Of a DNA stretch of 64,000 nt, positions 18,760 to 29,467 are shown piece after piece. This stretch comes from Prorocentrum cordatum (Eukaryota; Sar; Dinophyceae; Prorocentrales; Prorocentraceae). The stretch spans positions 188,001 through 252,000 of the forward strand of contig CAUYUJ010016072.1 of NCBI GenBank assembly GCA_963575745.1. The letters run 5' to 3'. Positions within the stretch are counted from its first letter, which is position 1. Each line of letters opens with the position of its first letter. The notes below the pieces were generated by a model that searched no databases, had not been told where the DNA came from, and saw only the letters and a list, made by a program, of their open reading frames with translations. Both the position numbers and the translations under genes were made by a program.

Positions 18760-19637
18760 CGGTGGCACACAACCGCTCGGGCGTTGTCCTCATGAAGACG
18801 CCCGAGCTTGTGCACGACATCGCGAAGGAGGCCATCCGCGCGTGCGAGGGCCTCGGCGTGCCGGTGAGCGTGAAGCACCGGCTCGGCGTGGACGACCATG
18901 ACAGTTGGGAGGAGCTCGTGTCGTTCGTGCGGCTTCTGGCGAACGCGGGCGTCACCCATTTCACCGTGCACGCGCGCAAGGCGCTGCTGGGAGTGCTGAG
19001 CGCCGAGGGCAATCGCACCATCCCACCGCTGCGCTACGACTGGGTGTTCGCCCTGGCGGCCGCCTTCCCGGAGCTCAGCTTCGAGCTCAATGGCGGCGTG
19101 TCGTGCACGCGGGAGGCCCTGCGGCTCCTGGCCGCCGACGACGGGCGCTTGGGCGGAGTGATGGTCGGCCGCGCCGCCTACAAGACGCCGTGGGTCCTCG
19201 CGGACGCCGACCGGGCCGTCTTCGGGCGGCCAGCCGCACCCAGCGCCTCGAGGGCGGAGGTGCTGGAGCGCTACCTGGAGTACGCCGCGGGCACCTTCTC
19301 GGAGCGGACACGGAGCGGCCGGGCGCCGCCGGGCCGCGGCGCGGAGGAGCTCGAGGACGCGCTGGCGGCGCCCGTGTCCTTCCTGTTCGAGGACCAGGGG
19401 CCCGAGTTCCGCGAGGCGTTGCTGCAGGGGCTGGCCGAGCTGAGGGGCAGCGGGGGCCGCGCGCCGAGGGGCGGGCCGCCGCAGTTCCTGCTGCGGAGGG
19501 CCGCGCTGGCCGCCGCAGCGGCCGAGGCCGCCGCCGCGAGCACCCGGGAGGGCGCGGGGCAGGGCGGAGGAGCTGCTGAGCGGGCACGCGGCTCGGCTGT
19601 CTGCCGAGACTCCGAGAGCCAGCGTCTCCCCAGGTAG
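18760..19637 (+). CDS. dusA: DusA-type tRNA-dihydrouridine synthase, terminal exon
   Basis: This exon carries most of the enzyme. In order: VAHNRSGVVLMKTPELVHDI; VPVSVKHRLGVDDHDSWEEL with the VKHR flavin/tRNA site; FTVHARKALLGVLSAEGNR with the HARK motif; IPPLRYDWVF; FELNGGVSCTREAL; and VMVGRAAYKTPWVLADAD, the phosphate-binding loop. HARKA-L-GLS-ENR-IPPL and GRAAY-P are diagnostic of the DusA subgroup rather than DusB, DusC or eukaryotic Dus1-4, suggesting a bacterial-type enzyme, possibly organellar or acquired. The last 110 residues become Ala/Gly/Arg-rich and end at TAG (19635-19637). Exons 2-4 give about 382 residues, close to bacterial DusA (roughly 330-350) plus this tail. Confidence 0.96.
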
Positions 19638-20460
19638 CAAAACAGGCGCGAGGGCGTTGGTTGCTGGCGTGGACCCAGCAGCGGGTGCAACCTGCACTCT
19701 CGGTGTGCAACTATGAGGTGCAATGCACTTGCCGATATTGAAGTCGTCATGTCAACTGCTCGCGCAAAGATCCCGCCCACCCACCCGCAAACCCGGTCGG
19801 CAACAAAGACAATGACGATTACGTTGGTGATGGTGATGACGACGGTGATGACGATGTCGAGGACGACGATGGTGATGATGATGAACATGAAGTGATCACC
19901 ACGACGAGGCAAACACTGACGCTGGCGATGATGATTACGATGTTGCTGGTGATCATGTTGAGGAAATCCACACACGTAGAAATCCGACGAGAGTTACGAC
20001 GTCGACGACGACGACGACGTCGACGTCGACGGCGGCGGCGGCGGCGGTGATGATCCCGGCAATGTTGATTATATGGTGATGATGATGACGATGCTGATTG
20101 TGATGATGATTGTGATTCACGTGATGACGATTCCGATGCTGCTGACGATTGCAGTGATGACGCTGACGATGACGATAACGATTGTGCTGATGAGGATGAT
20201 GAGACAGTGCGCGCCCGCATAATTCAAACATCTTGGTACGCTTGTATTGAAAGCCATTTGGGTGTTCGTATGCTGCTGCGTACCTCTGTCCTGAAGTGGT
20301 ATACTGGAACGAATTCAACGTGCGCGCGCTGCGGACGCGCGCGCGTGTGGCCCGCATGGTATTATCTGACCGCGTTGGTGGGAGCGCAATGGCGGTCGTG
20401 GAATAGAACGCCAGCAATACCAACAACACATCAAACAAACAACATGTGAAGACATTGCTG
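19638..20460. repeat. Degenerate GAT/GAC tract downstream of the dus gene
   Basis: From about 19800 to 20205 the + strand is dominated by GATGATGACG-type words, with a CGACGACGACGACG and GGCGGCGGC core near 20005-20045. The 160 bases after the dus stop hold no obvious signal. No gene. Confidence 0.5.
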
Positions 20461-21637
20461 GCCAGGAAGAGTAGCCGCGGCGCCGCGCCGCGAGGCCATC
20501 ATGCAGGGCGTCGGCGCCGCATTTCCGGGCACAGGCGCCCCCGCGGGCGCGTGGTTGATGCGCGGGCGCCTGCGGGGAGGGGAAGCAGAGATCGAACATG
20601 AGATGGCACCCTTGCGGCAGAATATCCCATATCCCTAACAGTTTTGCAGAGTTATAAGATGGGGGCCACGATGGGCTCACACACCAGGGCGTTAGATAAA
20701 AATATTGATTTCTACCTGACAGAAGTCGTTTCGAGGAAACTTGCACCAACATGAATTCCTCTGAGGTCCGCGAGGGCTCTTGGGTCGGCGCGTTTCGCCA
20801 GCAGGGGACGTGGTCCAGCGCCGACCCACGAGCTCAGTGCGGACTTCGGAAGTTTCTGCTTAGGAAGCTGGATTCTTTCTTTAAGAAAGAGATCACAGGG
20901 TTGGAGGATTGAGTTGTCAGTTTACCCTGTCTTGGGCCTCTAGAAGGCTCCTCGTCGCCACGGCTGGTTTCCTTCCACGGTTCTGATCAGAACGCACTCC
21001 CGGAGAGATCGGCGGGGGCGATTCTTGAGGAAGGAGGGGCAGGATCACCACGAAGAAAAACAGGGGAAGACGGTTCTGGGGATTCCCGCCGTTTTCGGCA
21101 TCCCAGGGCCCTCGGGGCCCTCGCTGGGCCTCGAGCCCGTCGAAACACAAATCGGGATGAAAAAGCAGGTCCCGGGGAAGGCCACGGGGTGATCGGGACC
21201 CGTTTCCTGCAGGGCCCCCACACTTCCTGCCGAGCCGAGTCCAGAGTTGGCAGTTTTCTCGACTCGCCGGCGGCGTCGGATGCTCGGGTCTCCAAGGTCG
21301 CGCGCGGGGGCGCCAAGGTGGCCACGGTTTCGCGACCTGGGCAGGTGGCGGGCCGCTCGTTCTCCAGGGGGGGGGCGAGGGGGGCGCGAAGGCGCGGAGA
21401 TGGCCACGCCTCGCGCAGAGCGAACGCAAGCTGGGTGGCGCAGAACTCGGCCAGGGGAGCCCCGCTGCGGTGTGCCAGATGTTCTTCTCCAGAGGCGACG
21501 AAAAGGGAAGACGTGGACCATCGACGCCCCGTGCCCCCCCGCCATATTCGCCCCTATCGTCGCCTCCGCTGTTCGGCGACACTGCCGCGTTCTACCGCCG
21601 GTCCAGCGGTGCCCCCGACCACCACCGAAAGCGCGCT
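20461..21637. other. No gene recognised; contains a dispersed repeat copy
   Basis: The only support found is the dispersed repeat at 20925-20995, read on the minus strand as DQNRGRKPAVATRSLLEAQ. Overlapping minus frames (220 and 166 codons) to its right are Pro/Arg/Ser-rich and unconvincing. A (CTT)AAGAAAGAGATC hairpin-like motif sits near 20878. Confidence 0.45.
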
Positions 21638-22057
21638 ATTCCCACCAGGTGTTAGGGCCGGGATGAGGCAGTAAGGAGTTTGCCCGGATTTCCGTTTCAG
21701 TTTCATTCGAAAATCGGTCAACAGTTCGGTCAACAAATCGGTTCAGAAATAGGTTCAAAAATCGGTCGGAATTTTTATGTGTAAGCTTTTTGTTGCATTC
21801 CGAGCGCGTCCGCCAGCGCATTCAGCAGCGGTGCTTCTGGCGGATTGGATTGATTTGGAATTGTCTACGTTTTGCGAGGGCCTTTGTGGGGACCCTCAAG
21901 GGGGCACCTCTGGAGCCTTCTTGGGGCTATCTTGGCGCATTCTCGGGCCCCGCTTGGAGCTTACGAGGGGCCATTTCGAAGTCTTGAGAGTACCCCGAGA
22001 GGCCTCCAGGGAAGGTGGAATCCCGTAAACGATTTACACTCAGAGGGCCGGTGAGAT
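21638..22057 (+). mobile_element. Inverted-terminal-repeat element, copy 4 (short subfamily)
   Basis: Left end TATTCCCACCAGG, right end CACTCAGAGGGCCGGTGAGA. The right half (about 21890-22060) is about 85 percent alike, by eye, to 25755-25930 and includes GGAGCCTTCTTGGGGCT, CATTCTCGGGCCCC and GAGAGGCCYCCAGGGAAGG. An odd AT-rich segment (21690-21775) repeats AATCGGTYNGNAATT/ACAGTTCGGTCAACA words. No coding frame. Confidence 0.5.
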
Positions 22058-22150
22058 TGCAGGGCCAGTGCAGGACATTTCAGGGCCGTTTGCAGGGTAT
22101 TGCTGGGCTTTCCAAGGTATTGCAGAGTCGTTTTGCAGGGTACTGCAGAA
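22058..22150 (+). repeat. GTATTGCAGGG array
   Basis: Words such as CAGGGTATTGCTGGGC and GGTATTGCAGAGTC repeat every 15-30 bp. The same array follows the related element copy at 25930-26110. Confidence 0.6.
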
Positions 22151-22880
22151 GTCCCCAGCCTCCCCTCTCCGATTCCCTATGGGTTGGTGCCGTCTTGGAG
22201 GTATCTGGGGTTGTCTTGGGGACCTCTTGAGCTGTCTTGGCGCCCTCCTGGGCGGTTTGGGAGTCCCCTTAGGGCTTCTTGGGCCGGCTTGGAGAGCTCT
22301 CGGCGGCCTCTTGAGCGTTGAATTTCCCATGCGTTTTTCGGGGTCGCCAGCCTCGACCTCCCAATTTTCCGATGGATTGGGGCCGTCTTGGAGGGCTTTT
22401 GGGTTGTTTTGGGGGTCTCTTGAGCTGTCTTGGCGCCCTCCTGGGTTTTTTGGGGGTCAACTGGGGCGCTTCTTCGGCCCTCTTGGAGCGATCTCGGTGG
22501 CTTCTTGCGCGTTGCACTTCCTCTGTGTTTTAGGGGTCGCCAGCTCCCCCCCCCATTTTCCGATACATTGGTGCCGTCTTGGAGGTGTTTTGGGTTGTAT
22601 TTGGGGGCCTCTTGAGCTGTCTTGACGCCCTCCTGGGCGTTTTAGGGGCCCTCTTGGGTGCTCTGTGGGCCGTCTTCGAGCGATCTCGGTGGCTTCTCGC
22701 GCGTTCCATTTCCCATCTATTTTTAGGTGTCGCCAGCCTCCCGTCCAAATGTTCCGATGGATTTGGGGCCGTCTTGAAGGTCTCTTGTGTTGTCTTGGGG
22801 GCCCCCTGGGTTGTCTTGACGCCCTCCTGGGCGGTTTAGGGGCCTTCTTGGGCGCCTCCTGGGCCATCTTGGTCTCTACC
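22151..22880 (+). repeat. 193-bp tandem repeat, nearly four copies
   Basis: The anchor GTCGCCAG or GTCCCCAG occurs at 22151, 22343, 22536 and 22729, giving periods of 192-193. Each unit carries ATTTTCCGATGGATTGG, then GCCGTCTTGGAG, CTCTTGAGCTGTCTTG, CGCCCTCCTGGG and a closing GGCTTCTTGCGCGTT block. The units are GGGCCTCTTGG-like inside, so this may be how that array type is amplified. Confidence 0.75.
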
Positions 22881-23139
22881 CCTCCCAGGGCCCTCCTCCC
22901 CAACGCCGCTCCCGACGCCTGGGAGAAATCTGGCAAAATCCGGCCGAAATTGCGGGCTCGCCAACCTTGTTCTCTCACAGGGCAAACGCATATCCGGCAG
23001 AATCCGCCTAGACATCTGGCAAAATCTGGCCAAAACTTTTGCATAATCCGGGCGAAGTTTGGTGCAACATCCGGGCGACTTGCGGGGGAAAACCGGCAGA
23101 CACGGTCCCCGAATCCAGGAATTCTTCACGCTTCGCGTA
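22881..23139. other. Short degenerate repeats, then a boundary module
   Basis: ATCTGGCAAAATCCGGCC and close variants recur at about 22930, 22990, 23018 and 23040. The module AATTCTTCACGCTTCGCG then TATCCCCACCAG at 23120-23150 leads into element copy 5. No gene. Confidence 0.5.
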
Positions 23140-23325
23140 TCCCCACCAGCCCATCTCAAAGCAGCAACTCTAGCGAAGCATGCCGACAGTCGTGTTTTTC
23201 AGGCGTGTTTCCGCCTGCCCCCGCATATCTCCCCTGTTCCTCCTTCCTCCCGCCTCCTTGTACATCCTCCTTGTGGTGGGAGCGGGAGAAGGACGAGGCG
23301 GAGGAGGAGGGAGAGAAAGCGCTCC

Positions 23326-23520
23326 TCGTGGTTTGAGTCGTTCGGGCTTCTCGTCCTGGTGTGAGTCGTTCGGGCCCTTCTTCCTGGTGTGAGTCGTTCG
23401 GGCTCTTCGTGGTGTGAGTCGTTCGGGCTCTTCGTCCTGGTGTGAGTCGTTCGGGCTTCTCGTGGTGTGAGTTGTTCGGGCCCCTCGTCCTGGTGTGAGT
23501 CGTTCGGGCCCCTCCTCCTG
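23326..23520 (+). repeat. 27-bp tandem array GTGTGAGTCGTTCGGG, first block
   Basis: The word (G)TGTGAGTCGTTCGGGC starts at about 23331, 23359, 23389, 23414, 23441, 23467 and 23494, separated by TCTTCGTCCTG-like spacers. A second block of the same array follows the AGT run at 24531-24716. Confidence 0.75.
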
Positions 23521-23903
23521 CCCGTCCAGAAACGACGCCCAGGCGAGTAGAGGGTCGTCCTGATGGGCTTTTCGGCGTCTTGGGTGCCTCGGGGGGGCCT
23601 CTTTGGGCCGTTTGGGATCCTCTTGGGGGCCTCCTGGGGGCCTCTTGGGGCCATCTTGGGGCCTCTTGGTGCCTCCTGGGCGCTTCTTGGGGCCATCTTG
23701 GAGGAAATCGATCAAAGAAGAGGGGAGCTTTAATTAGCGCTGCCCCCTCAGAAGGCCAAAATGGGGCCAACACCTTAGTAAAATCAATGATTTTGGCTTG
23801 AAAGAAGAGGGGAGCTTTAATTTCATGAGCGCAGCCCCCTGAGAAGGGCCAAAGGGGGCGAAAACCGTAGTACAATCGATGATGCTTGCATCACGGAAGA
23901 GGA

Positions 23904-24478
<575 letters not shown>

Positions 24479-24530
24479 GCCGTACCACCATGCGTAGAAG
24501 TAGTAATAGTAGAGGTAGAAGTAGTAGTAG

Positions 24531-24716
24531 TGTGAGTCGTTCGGGGCCCGCGTCGTGGTGTGAGTCGTTCGGGCTCCTCGTGGTGTGAGTCGTTCGGGCG
24601 CCTCGTCCTGGTGTGAGTCGTTCGGGCCCCTCCTTGTGGTGTGAGTCGTTCGGGCTCTTCGTGGTGTGAGTCGTTCGGGCCCCTCGTCCTGGTGTGAGTC
24701 GTTCGGGCTCCTCGTG
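24531..24716 (+). repeat. 27-bp tandem array GTGTGAGTCGTTCGGG, second block
   Basis: About seven further copies of the unit seen at 23326-23520, beginning immediately after the AGT run and a short degenerate tail. Confidence 0.75.
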
Positions 24717-24965
24717 GGGCCTCTTGGGGGCCTCTTGGAGCCTCTTGGGGCCTCTTGGGGGCCTCTTGGGGGCCTCTTGGGGGCCTCTTGGGGGCCTCTT
24801 GGGGCCTCTTGGGGCCTCTTGGGGGCCTCTTGGGGGCCTCTTGGGGGCCTCTTGGGGGGGGGCCTCTTGGGGCCGCTTGGGGGCCTCTGGGGGGTCTCTG
24901 GGAGGCCTCTTGGGAGCCTCCTGGGGGCCTCTTGGGGCCTCTTGGGGCCTCTGGCGACCTCCTCA

Positions 24966-25125
24966 GAAGCGCCAATGAGCGCTGCCCCCTGAGAAGGACA
25001 AAATGAGGCCAAAACCTTCGCAAAATCAATGATTTTGCTATGAAGGACGATGAGCGCTGCCCCCTCAGAAGTCCAAAATGGGGCCAAAACCATAGTAAAA
25101 TCAATGTTTTTGGCTTCACAGAAGA
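24966..25125 (+). repeat. GCGCTGCCCCCTCAGAAGG units (element-internal)
   Basis: Units of about 80 bp containing GCGCTGCCCCCT, AGAAGGNCAAAATG, CAAAACC and AAAATCAATGATTTTG occur here twice, at 23731-23890 twice more, and once in copy 1 (1911-1970). Each unit holds a small AAAATCA-TGATTTT palindrome. Confidence 0.6.
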
Positions 25126-25352
25126 GGAGAGGGACTTATCTCCGTCCCCCCGTCGGGGCCAGAATCCTCGTGAGGGTCGTCGTTTTTTAGCCCTCCCAGG
25201 AGTCGAAGTTGACCCCCCTGACGACCCGCCGGGCCCCCTCTCCAGGCCCAGGGGGAGGGGGTAGGGGGAGGGGTAAACCCCTCCCCGAAGGGGAAGAAGG
25301 GGGGTTGAGGACAGAGCTCGCTAAACCACTCACGCCCAAAGGGCTGGTGGGA

Positions 25353-25739
25353 TTCTCTTCGCGCTCTTGTGCCAGCACGCCCCGCGCGGATGTCTCCACC
25401 TCGTCCGCGGGACCGCGCCGTTCGTCGCCAGGATGGGCGTTGAAGACGACGGCGCGTGGGATCGCAGCAGAGAGATCCGCGGTCTGACGCCGCAAGACCC
25501 CGGATGCGTGGCGGCGCACAGGGGGAGCGTCAAGTAGCAGTGGCCTCATGGCCACCATCTTTGTATCATGGCATCGCCATTTTTTACCCATCAGTACTGA
25601 CATCATCTTATCATGACTTCATTGCGTACCTAGAAATATATGTATACACACACCGCCCCGCCTTCTTTAAAGGTTGGCGCCGTGCGTGCGAGGCTGTGCC
25701 GAACGTTGTTCACAATACCAGATGCGAACCAATGTCGGG
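25353..25739. other. No gene recognised
   Basis: GC-rich then AT-richer sequence; a few short frames on both strands, none supported. No repeat family recognised. Confidence 0.5.
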
Positions 25740-26216
25740 CCTTCTTGGGGCTTCCAGGGGGGCCCTCCAGGGGGCCCCTCTGGAGCCTTCTTGGGGCTGT
25801 CTTGGCGCATTCTCGGGCCCCTCTTGGAGCGTGCTAGGGGCCCCGTCGAAGCCTTGTGGGCACCCCGAGAGGCCCCCAGGGAAGGTGGAATCCCATGAAC
25901 GATCTACGCCCAGTGGGGCTGGTAAGATTGCGGGGTCATTGCAGGGCCGTTTGCTGGGTGTTGCTATCTTTTTGTTTGTCCAGGTATTGCAAGGTAGTTT
26001 TGCAGGGTATCGCAGGGGGCTGGTTGGCAGGGTATTGCAGGGTCTCTGTGCAGGGTATTGCAGAGTATTGCAGGGTCGCGCGGAGTCTTTGCACCCTCGG
26101 TTTATTGCAGGGGTTGCGGCGAAGTCCAGGGGAGATGGTGGGGAGAGGGCTTAAAATTCGAAGTTGGAAGAGGCTAGTCCGGTAAACCACATACATCCAG
26201 ATGGTCGGTGGGATTC
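25740..26216 (+). mobile_element. Inverted-repeat family fragment with two right-end modules
   Basis: 25755-25930 is a diverged duplicate of 21890-22060, ending in a right-end module (GATCTACGCCCAGTGGGGCT, then GGTAAGATT). A GTATTGCAGGG array (25930-26110) follows, then a second right-end module at 26184-26216 (TAAACCACATACATCC, then GGTCGGTGGGATT). No matching left end was found, so this could be a truncated or nested insertion. Confidence 0.45.
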
Positions 26217-26396
26217 TTGTATGTGAACAATCACGACCACGACCTTTGATGCGTATGCCCGTCCGTGTATATGACCATTAAGTATATGGCTAGGGTCCTA
26301 TGTGGCATGTTATGTGTGTATATATATATATGGCCCATCTGGTAGAGTAGCTGTCTTGTATCCATGTATATGACAACGAGGACCGGTGGGTTTGAC
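26217..26396. other. AT-rich spacer
   Basis: Contains a short GTGTATATATATATATGG run near 26315. No gene. Confidence 0.5.
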
Positions 26397-26870
26397 TTAA
26401 CCCACGGCAGGGAGACGCTGCTGCGTGGCTTGGCTTTCCAGCTGCTTCCGTGCTGCTCGAATACACACATGGCGTGAGCTCTTCAGGTGGCCAGTGCGTC
26501 GCCGACCCGTTGTCATGCCGTCGGGGATCGGCCCAAAACGGTTGCCTCGCAATTGCTCATTTTTTGTTCGTCGAAAAAATCTGCGCGGCCTTACTCTTTG
26601 GCCTCGGCCCTGACAGTTGCCGTCCCAATCTGATTTAGTAGTCGGTGAGGGCTGTTCGGAGGGAGAAATGATATCGATGCCGGTTACCTTCCCTCTCCGC
26701 CACGGCTCGATTGATTTCGAATCTTTGTCAGAGAGGACCTGCGGAGAGGTCAGGGGAGTAGCGGTTTCAGCATCTTGATGTTTTCCCATAGTAGAAATGT
26801 TCGGCAGGTGGTTCGTTGGCTCGTCGGCGTGCATGTCCACGAAACAATAGGTGTTGCAGGATTCATTCAT
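26397..26870 (-). CDS. Unrecognised open frame, 157 codons
   Basis: An ATG-initiated minus frame (MNESCNTYCFVDMHADEP at the start) runs 157 codons in a region that is less GC-rich than its surroundings, so such a length is less expected by chance. The product would be hydrophilic and rich in Ser, Thr, Arg and Asp, with a basic C-terminal half; no domain, signal peptide or membrane segment is seen. It could be a small host gene, an exon, or a retroelement remnant. Confidence 0.25.
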   Translation of the reverse strand: MNESCNTYCFVDMHADEPTNHLPNISTMGKHQDAETATPLTSPQVLSDKDSKSIEPWRRGKVTGIDIISPSEQPSPTTKSDWDGNCQGRGQRVRPRRFFRRTKNEQLRGNRFGPIPDGMTTGRRRTGHLKSSRHVCIRAARKQLESQATQQRLPAVG

Positions 26871-27430
26871 GAGGCGTTCAGGCCGTTGTCAATGTTTTGC
26901 TCTTCATTCTGAATCTTCCCGCTCCTCTTTCCCATCTTCCTCAGCCCACCTCCTGATCTCCTTTCCTCTCCCCCCCAATCTCCACATTCAATCCTTGATC
27001 TCATCAGGTTTCTTGTTTCTCCCACTCCTCTCTCCTATCCCTCCCGTTCACCTCAAAACCACTTGTTGCAAGACGGATATGCCAAGGGTGCACGCAGTCG
27101 TTTCATCCATACAAACCAAAAATAATTGATCCGACGGTGTTGAATTGGGCAGGGCAGCCACACCAACATCGAGAGCGGGCCTTAGAGGGAAGTTCTCGTC
27201 GGCTGCTGGCTAAGTCACCATTCGCACCCGATATGCTTCAATTCGATGAAGGGTCGATGGTTCAGTGCTCTACGTTCAGCGAGAACGACCCTTGTGCAAA
27301 CAGGATATCTTGAGAAACACGCTGCAGATTGCGACATGCTGCCTCGAGAATGTTTAACTCTAGTTTTCGGGCTCGGCCAGGACTAGGACAACCGTACCAC
27401 ATACGTAGGTGGTTGGCAAGGCGGTATCTT
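26871..27430. other. Pyrimidine tract and a short coding-like minus fragment
   Basis: 26915-27050 is pyrimidine-rich on the + strand. On the minus strand 27422-27270 is open for about 50 codons and reads LRMWYGCPSPGRARKLELN followed by ILEAACRNLQRVSQDILFAQ, which looks like protein rather than repeat. It is too short to identify and ends at TGA. Confidence 0.3.
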
Positions 27431-28339
27431 GCAGAGTAATCCCGTGCGGCCTGTCGGTTTCAAAGTACCAGGCGGGGGGTTCCGCTTTCCTCCCCCGGTT
27501 GCCATTCGTCGTCGTCGTCGTCATTCTCCTTGTGGATTGCTTTTCTTGCTCTTCCTGGCGTTGCTGCTCAAGCCGAGATCGCTCGAGCTGCAGGCGACAT
27601 TTTACTTGCAGGTTTTGCCTCCGGGACTGGGCAGTTCGCAGGGTGAGGAGGAGCAGGAGGATGACAACGAAAGAAAGGAGGGGGAGGAGGCGGAAGGAGA
27701 GGAGGATGGAGAGGAGGATGGAGGATGAGGAGGAGGAGGAGGAATGAAGGTGAAAGAGGAAGCGTGTTTTAGGGAGAGTGAGATGGCTCTAGGGGGGGGG
27801 GGTCAGGGAGAGTGAGATGGCTCTAGGGGGGGGGTGTCCACGGGGTTCTAGTGTGTCCCTGGGGGGAAACGGAGGGGGGAGGGAACGGATGGAGGAGTAT
27901 GAGGGCGAGTTCCATGAGGAGCCGGGGTAGGGAGGAGGGAGGAGTACCCGAGTAAACCCAAAACGTGTCAACGGTGCTGCTTTGCACCCTCCCGTCCCAA
28001 GCCCCCTCCTCATAAGTGTTTACAAGCACTCTGGTTCTTTGCGCGAAGTGCCCCCTTGAAAGACAGAAAACCATGAACCTATGATTTAGGTGGGGGCTCC
28101 GTTTGAGAAGTAATTGTCCTCCGTTTTTGGAGATAAAGATATCGCCACATGGTGGGAACATGCAGTGACAGGAGGTGGCCAGGGACAGCCCTGCTTTGTG
28201 AAGAAATCAACCTCCATCTGTGCAACTGTTGCACCATTCCAGGCTTCTGGCCATAACGTCTGGAGTCGTCTCAGGCGAGAGCCCCACTTTTAACAAGGAT
28301 TCAACCTCCCCCCGCGCAACCGTTGTACAGTCGCATCCA
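27431..28339. other. No gene; purine tract and a short duplication
   Basis: A GGAGGA-rich purine tract covers 27640-27750. GAGAGTGAGATGGCTCTAGG followed by a G run is tandemly duplicated at 27774-27835. The rest shows no supported frame. Confidence 0.5.
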
Positions 28340-29386
28340 ACCGCCTGCGGCAAGTCCCGTCACCGTGCCAGCTCAGTCCGTTGGGTGGCACAGTTTGGAG
28401 CACCAAAGGCCGTCACATGTGACACCATTCGTTTTTCACTCCATGGGGGGGCGCTCATGGAGCGGGCCGTCTTGACGCTGCCTTGGAATCCTGTTGGGCA
28501 GTCTTGGGGATCGGTTGGGGCCCTCTTGCTCCGTCTGGGAGTCTTTTTTGGCCGTATTGGGCCTCTTGGGTCGCCATGGGGCTTTCTTGGTTGTTTAGGG
28601 CGTGCTTTCGGGCCATCGTGTGGTTATCTCTTCTGGCCGTCGAGGGACACTGAGGCCCCCAAGAAGCTCCCAGAGGCCCCCAAGAGTCCTCCAAGAGAGA
28701 CCTTCGAAGCTCCCAAGAGGCCCCAATAATAGCCCAAGAGACTCCCAAGAGGTCTCCTCTCCTTCTCCTCATCTTCCTTTTCCCTGCCTCTCCTCATCCC
28801 CATATTCCTCCCCCGTGTTCCTCGAAGGACTTCCACAACGGCCGGGGCAACGCATGGTCCAATAGCGTTGCCAAATTTTACACAAACGTTTGTCCACATC
28901 GGCGTATCTTAAAAGGCAGGTGGCGGCGATCATTCGCCGTAGGCGTCTTGGATTCGGCGTCTTGCAGCCCGCCGGCCACCCAGAAATTCCGAATCCAAAA
29001 ACTCTATTGGCCCGATCGCCTCCACGACGGCCACGATGGCTTTCAAGGTGCCTCCAAGATGGCCAGCATGACACAACGTGGCCCCCAAGACGGTCCCATA
29101 ATGTCTTCAAGACTGCCAAGATGGGTTCGAAAAACCCAAGGTGGACCCAGGACTGCCCGACACGTTTTCAAGATTGCCCAAGTGGCCGCCAAGACGTCCC
29201 AAGAGAGCCCCAAGAGCGCTCCAATATGGATTTGCCTTCGGGTTTTGAAGGATTTGGGCGTGTATTTCCTTGCTGCCCTCCGACGGCCCCAAACCGCCCA
29301 GCCAACAGCCAAGAGCGCCCAAGAGGTCTCCAAGATGGCCCCGTGATGGCCCAAGAGGTCACAGAGACGGCCCCAGGATGGCCCCT
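28340..29386. repeat. GGGCC-type arrays in both orientations
   Basis: The word GCGGCAAGTCCCGTCACCG at 28348 has a close copy at 41975, in each case about 60-120 bp before a GGGCC array. Here the + array (GGGCCGTCTTGACG type) spans 28457-28640, and the opposite orientation (AGGCCCCCAAGAG, CCCAAGAGGTC) spans 28640-28750 and 29020-29385. 28770-29020 is non-repetitive with nothing recognised. Confidence 0.5.
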
Positions 29387-29422
29387 CCGTAGCCATGTTG
29401 GTTCAAGCCACTTTGGCGCAAA
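29387..29422 (+). other. Relict dinoflagellate spliced leader followed by a truncated second relict
   Basis: The sequence begins CCGTAGCCATGTTGG and continues TTCAAG (29387-29407). It matches 19 of the 21 invariant bases of the dinoflagellate spliced leader. Directly after it, CCACTTTGGCGCAAA (29408-29422) matches 12 of 15 bases of the leader's 3' part. A full leader followed by a leader lacking its first seven or so bases is what results when an already leader-bearing cDNA is reinserted, transcribed and trans-spliced again at the AG inside the old leader. No GT donor follows, so this is not a leader RNA gene. It marks the 5' end of a retroposed transcript. Confidence 0.8.
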
Positions 29423-29467
29423 TGAGCCATCTCTCGAGCCAGGTGGGCAGGTCAGCATCCGCCCACC

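Noticed and set aside
23780-23796. GATTTTGGCTTGAAAG as a spliced-leader relict
   Set aside because: It shares ATTTTGGCT with the leader but recurs in several diverged element-internal units with a palindromic AAAATCA-TGATTTT core; the leader match is incidental.
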